NCBI GenBank assembly: GCA_031286305.1
Contig: JAITUM010000093.1
Coordinates: 1 to 33,814 of the forward strand
Length of the DNA stretch: 33,814 nucleotides
Direction: 5' to 3'
Source of the DNA: Candidatus Fibrimonadaceae bacterium
Lineage (GTDB): Bacteria; Fibrobacterota; Fibrobacteria; Fibrobacterales; Fibrobacteraceae
Of this stretch, positions 32,110 to 33,814 are shown piece after piece. A program made the translations under genes and the position numbers. The notes under the pieces were generated by a model that was not told the DNA's origin, made no database searches, and was given only the letters and a program-made list of their open reading frames with translations. How positions within the stretch are numbered: the stretch's first letter is position 1; every line of letters starts with the position of its first letter.

Positions 32110-32628
32110 ATGCTTGAACCTTGGTTTATTTTGCGTGTTCCAACAGCTTCTGTTTTTGTTTATGTTATGCCCAAAGGGCGGAATTTAAAAACATGGTCTG
32201 TTGAAATGGTTTCAGCAATTTTGAATGTTCCAAGTATTGAATTTGAAACCGATAATGGCAAGCCTCGCTTGCCTCAGGGTGCAGGTCATGTTAACTGGAG
32301 CCACAGCAAGGGGGAATGCGTTCTTGCTTATTCCAAGGAATGCGAGGTTGGCATAGACTTGGAATTTTACCGAGAAAGAAATTTTGAAGCCATTTCAAAA
32401 AGATTTTTTGCTGAAAGCGAAGCTACAAGCGAGGCAAAAAATTTTTACCATTTGTGGACAAAAAAAGAAGCATATTACAAGTGCATGGGTGGCAGTTTTT
32501 TTTCAACCCTAAAAAACGATTCTTACCTAAACGCAAAAATTTTACACCTGCAAGGGCCGTACAAAGAAAAGCACGAGTTTGCTCTTTGCGCTAAAATCAT
32601 TGCACCCTGTCGAACCACACGCCTCTGA
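32110..32628 (+). CDS. 4'-phosphopantetheinyl transferase (Sfp/AcpT type)
   Basis: 172 residues, shorter than Sfp (about 224) but within the AcpT range. Motifs: GKPRLPQGAGHVNWSHSKG (51-69), VGIDLE (80-85, metal-binding acidic residues) and FYHLWTKKEAYYKCMGG (112-128, catalytic WxxKEA). It loads phosphopantetheine onto acyl- or peptidyl-carrier proteins; no polyketide or NRPS gene is in the window, so a role on the fatty-acid carrier protein is plausible. The ATG is one base after the lspA stop. Its end overlaps the convergent gene by 32 bases. Confidence 0.9.
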   Translation: MLEPWFILRVPTASVFVYVMPKGRNLKTWSVEMVSAILNVPSIEFETDNGKPRLPQGAGHVNWSHSKGECVLAYSKECEVGIDLEFYRERNFEAISKRFFAESEATSEAKNFYHLWTKKEAYYKCMGGSFFSTLKNDSYLNAKILHLQGPYKEKHEFALCAKIIAPCRTTRL

Positions 32629-33256
32629 AAGTTTTAAAACGCCAAACTTGCTTGCCTTTTTCGGTGATATAGTATTCTGCGGTGGCTCCATCGTTTCTTG
32701 TGTATAACACTTGAAAACAATCAACACCATGGATGCGTGCTTTTTTTCCGGTATGCTTGGCTTCTACGGTAAACCAGCCGCCCAAAACAAAAGGAAGCTC
32801 CCAAACAGCAGGAAGCGTTTTTAAATTTTCATTTTTATCGTCTGCATCTATTTTTTCCGCTAAAAAGTAGAGGAACTCTTCCGGTATAATATCATTGTCA
32901 AAGGAAATGGAAGAGGCGGAGTCGCTTTGGTTATTATGCCAATAATTCATTGCCGGGGTTTTTGCATAGTCTCTGAAATTCCACTCGACGGAGTATAAAC
33001 CGCTTCTAGTTGAATTTTGCCAAACAGGCTTTTTTGCAACTGCAAGCCCGGTTGTGTGCATTGAAAAAGACGTGTCAATAGAGCGGTATTGCATTTCCGC
33101 TGAAAATTTAATGCTATCCCCGATTTTTTGGGTGTGAATTCTAGCTGTTACCGGATAAATCTTTGCGCCCATGGGGAGTTTAGCTGAAAACCAAGCGTCA
33201 TTTGCTTTGACCAGACTAATTGCCAAAAGGCAGATGAAAAGAATGCGTTTAGCCAT
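32597..33256 (-). CDS. Secreted protein of unknown function, DUF3108-like
   Basis: 219 residues with a signal peptide (about 1-18, MAKRILFICLLAISLVKA) and a predicted mostly-beta mature domain. The pattern VTARIHTQKIGDSIKFSAEMQY near the start and ATAEYYITEKGKQVWRFKTFRG near the end recalls the DUF3108 family, but I cannot confirm it. Its ATG overlaps the stop of the FlgM-like gene as TAATG, so translation is probably coupled. It converges on and overlaps the transferase gene. Confidence 0.7.
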   Translation of the reverse strand: MAKRILFICLLAISLVKANDAWFSAKLPMGAKIYPVTARIHTQKIGDSIKFSAEMQYRSIDTSFSMHTTGLAVAKKPVWQNSTRSGLYSVEWNFRDYAKTPAMNYWHNNQSDSASSISFDNDIIPEEFLYFLAEKIDADDKNENLKTLPAVWELPFVLGGWFTVEAKHTGKKARIHGVDCFQVLYTRNDGATAEYYITEKGKQVWRFKTFRGVWFDRVQ

Positions 33257-33555
33257 TAAATCAAACGGTCTGCAAGCTGCCCGCTAAATTCCGGTGTGTT
33301 ATAGAAACCGCTCGAAATGCGCTCTTTGGCAAGAGAAATTTTCTCTTCTCTTACTTCTGGCAGGGCATTTGCTCTTGACATAACCAAAGCTTCTGCTGGG
33401 CTTTTGCCGGCATTTGCAGATATGGAAACCTGAACAGCGGAAGTTTTACCCATTTCCGCCTTTCCGCCTTCCTTTTTCGCCTGCACATCACCAGCGGAGG
33501 CTCTTTTAGCCCACTCAGCCGCACCGCTTTGAATATTAATATCAGAAATCTGCAT
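33256..33555 (-). CDS. FlgM-like anti-sigma factor domain protein
   Basis: 99 residues. The C-terminal third, REEKISLAKERISSGFYNTPEFSGQLADRLI, follows the FlgM pattern (R-x-EK..., I-x-SG-x-Y...., A-x-x-L). The N-terminal part is Ala/Gly/Lys-rich and looks disordered, as in FlgM. FlgM binds the flagellar sigma factor, but no flagellar gene is in the window, so the target may be another regulator. GAGG lies seven bases before the ATG at 33555, and a promoter motif is 28 bases upstream. An ATG-free extension to 33572 is possible in another frame but does not match. Confidence 0.65.
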   Translation of the reverse strand: MQISDINIQSGAAEWAKRASAGDVQAKKEGGKAEMGKTSAVQVSISANAGKSPAEALVMSRANALPEVREEKISLAKERISSGFYNTPEFSGQLADRLI

Positions 33556-33583
33556 ATCTTTACCTCTAACACTATTATCGGCT

Positions 33584-33621
33584 AATATAGAAAAAAACTT
33601 TAGTAATTAATGATTAACTCA
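33584..33621 (-). promoter_or_regulatory. Predicted promoter of the FlgM-like gene with upstream palindrome
   Basis: Minus strand TTTTCTATATT at 33594-33584, 28 bases before the ATG. Upstream lies TTAATCATTAA, inside a 20-mer (33602-33621, AGTAATTAATGATTAACTCA on the plus strand) that is identical to the reverse complement of 1038-1057 beside the giant-gene promoter. Confidence 0.6.
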
Positions 33622-33635
33622 GATTTCATGGCTTT

Positions 33636-33649
33636 GGGAGTAGGGAGTA
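33636..33649 (+). repeat. Heptamer array, two GGGAGTA units
   Basis: Two perfect GGGAGTA units, with a partial third. They stand about 20 bases beyond the palindrome TTAATGATTAA, the same order as at 1008-1052 and 15598-15638. Confidence 0.75.
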
Positions 33650-33725
33650 GGTATGCTCATAAAAAAGTGTGCGATGCAAAGGGTATGCTTCGTTACTTTA
33701 ATTCAAGATATTTATGGTTGGCAAC

Positions 33726-33767
33726 CCGATTTCTGGACTCTTTTCAAGAAAGAGTCCAAAGAATCGG
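33726..33767. other. Long imperfect hairpin near the right edge
   Basis: Inner stem TGGACTCTTT/AAAGAGTCCA (33734-33743 with 33749-33758), loop TCAAG, and outer stem CCGATT/AATCGG (33726-33731 with 33762-33767), for 16 paired bases with a small internal bulge. No T-tract follows on the plus strand. It may be a structured RNA, an attenuator or the end of an element outside the window; the 33622-33814 stretch holds no recognised gene. Confidence 0.65.
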
Positions 33768-33814
33768 TGCGTAAATTAACGGTAGTAGTTGCTTACTAAT
33801 TGCATTCGCCAGCC

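Overview
The window looks like chromosome of a Gram-negative, probably anaerobic and polymer-degrading bacterium. It carries lspA, DsbD, OmpA-type outer-membrane proteins, signal peptides, and two modular surface or secreted proteins whose C-termini resemble type IX sorting domains. The GLUG and LamG architectures, the GH5 cellulase and the gene set suggest Fibrobacterota (a termite-gut or rumen-type lineage). That placement is inferred from sequence style, not from a marker phylogeny; a Bacteroidota relative is the main alternative.

Layout. 1-802: 5' part of an Rpn/PD-(D/E)XK family nuclease gene, minus strand, running off the left edge. 803-1347: a dense regulatory and repeat region with five small hairpins, a heptamer array, a palindrome plus promoter, and fourteen AGAGC units inside a small upstream ORF. 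1348-12003: a giant 3551-residue LamG/GLUG surface protein. 12042-15557 (minus): a multidomain GH5 glycoside hydrolase, convergent with the giant gene and visibly richer in G+C. 15701-16544: yajC-def. 16548-20369 (minus): rmlD, an RsbW-like ATPase gene, a UbiA prenyltransferase, nuoK and yebC, probably one transcription unit. 20391-21839 (minus): a tyrosine phenol-lyase/tryptophanase-like enzyme. 21915-25667 (minus): a CitE-like lyase, DsbD and an AI-2E-type permease in overlapping reading frames. 25714-26480: a small lipoprotein gene, a 47-bp tandem repeat, a terminator and an XRE regulator. 26673-30181 (minus): an OmpA/Ig-repeat protein and an RluA-type pseudouridine synthase. 30215-30766: an outer-membrane beta-barrel protein, divergent from OmpA. 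30768-31553 (minus): folP. 31587-32628: lspA and a phosphopantetheinyl transferase gene. 32597-33555 (minus): a secreted protein of unknown function and a FlgM-like protein.

Two things stand out. First, the giant gene is preceded by a pentanucleotide repeat inside a leader ORF. Losing one unit or gaining two would redirect that ORF so that its stop overlaps the giant gene's start codon as ATGA. This is a plausible, testable phase-variation switch. Second, many genes share a promoter-like TTTnCTATATT motif, and in at least six of them it sits only 6-10 bases before the start codon without a Shine-Dalgarno sequence, as expected for leaderless mRNAs. One case is a 26-bp palindrome serving two divergent outer-membrane protein genes. 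Between genes there are also heptamer arrays, tiny hairpins and a dispersed 47-bp unit, one of which has invaded the N-terminal coding region of the prenyltransferase gene.

I saw no tRNA, rRNA, CRISPR array, complete insertion sequence or replication origin.
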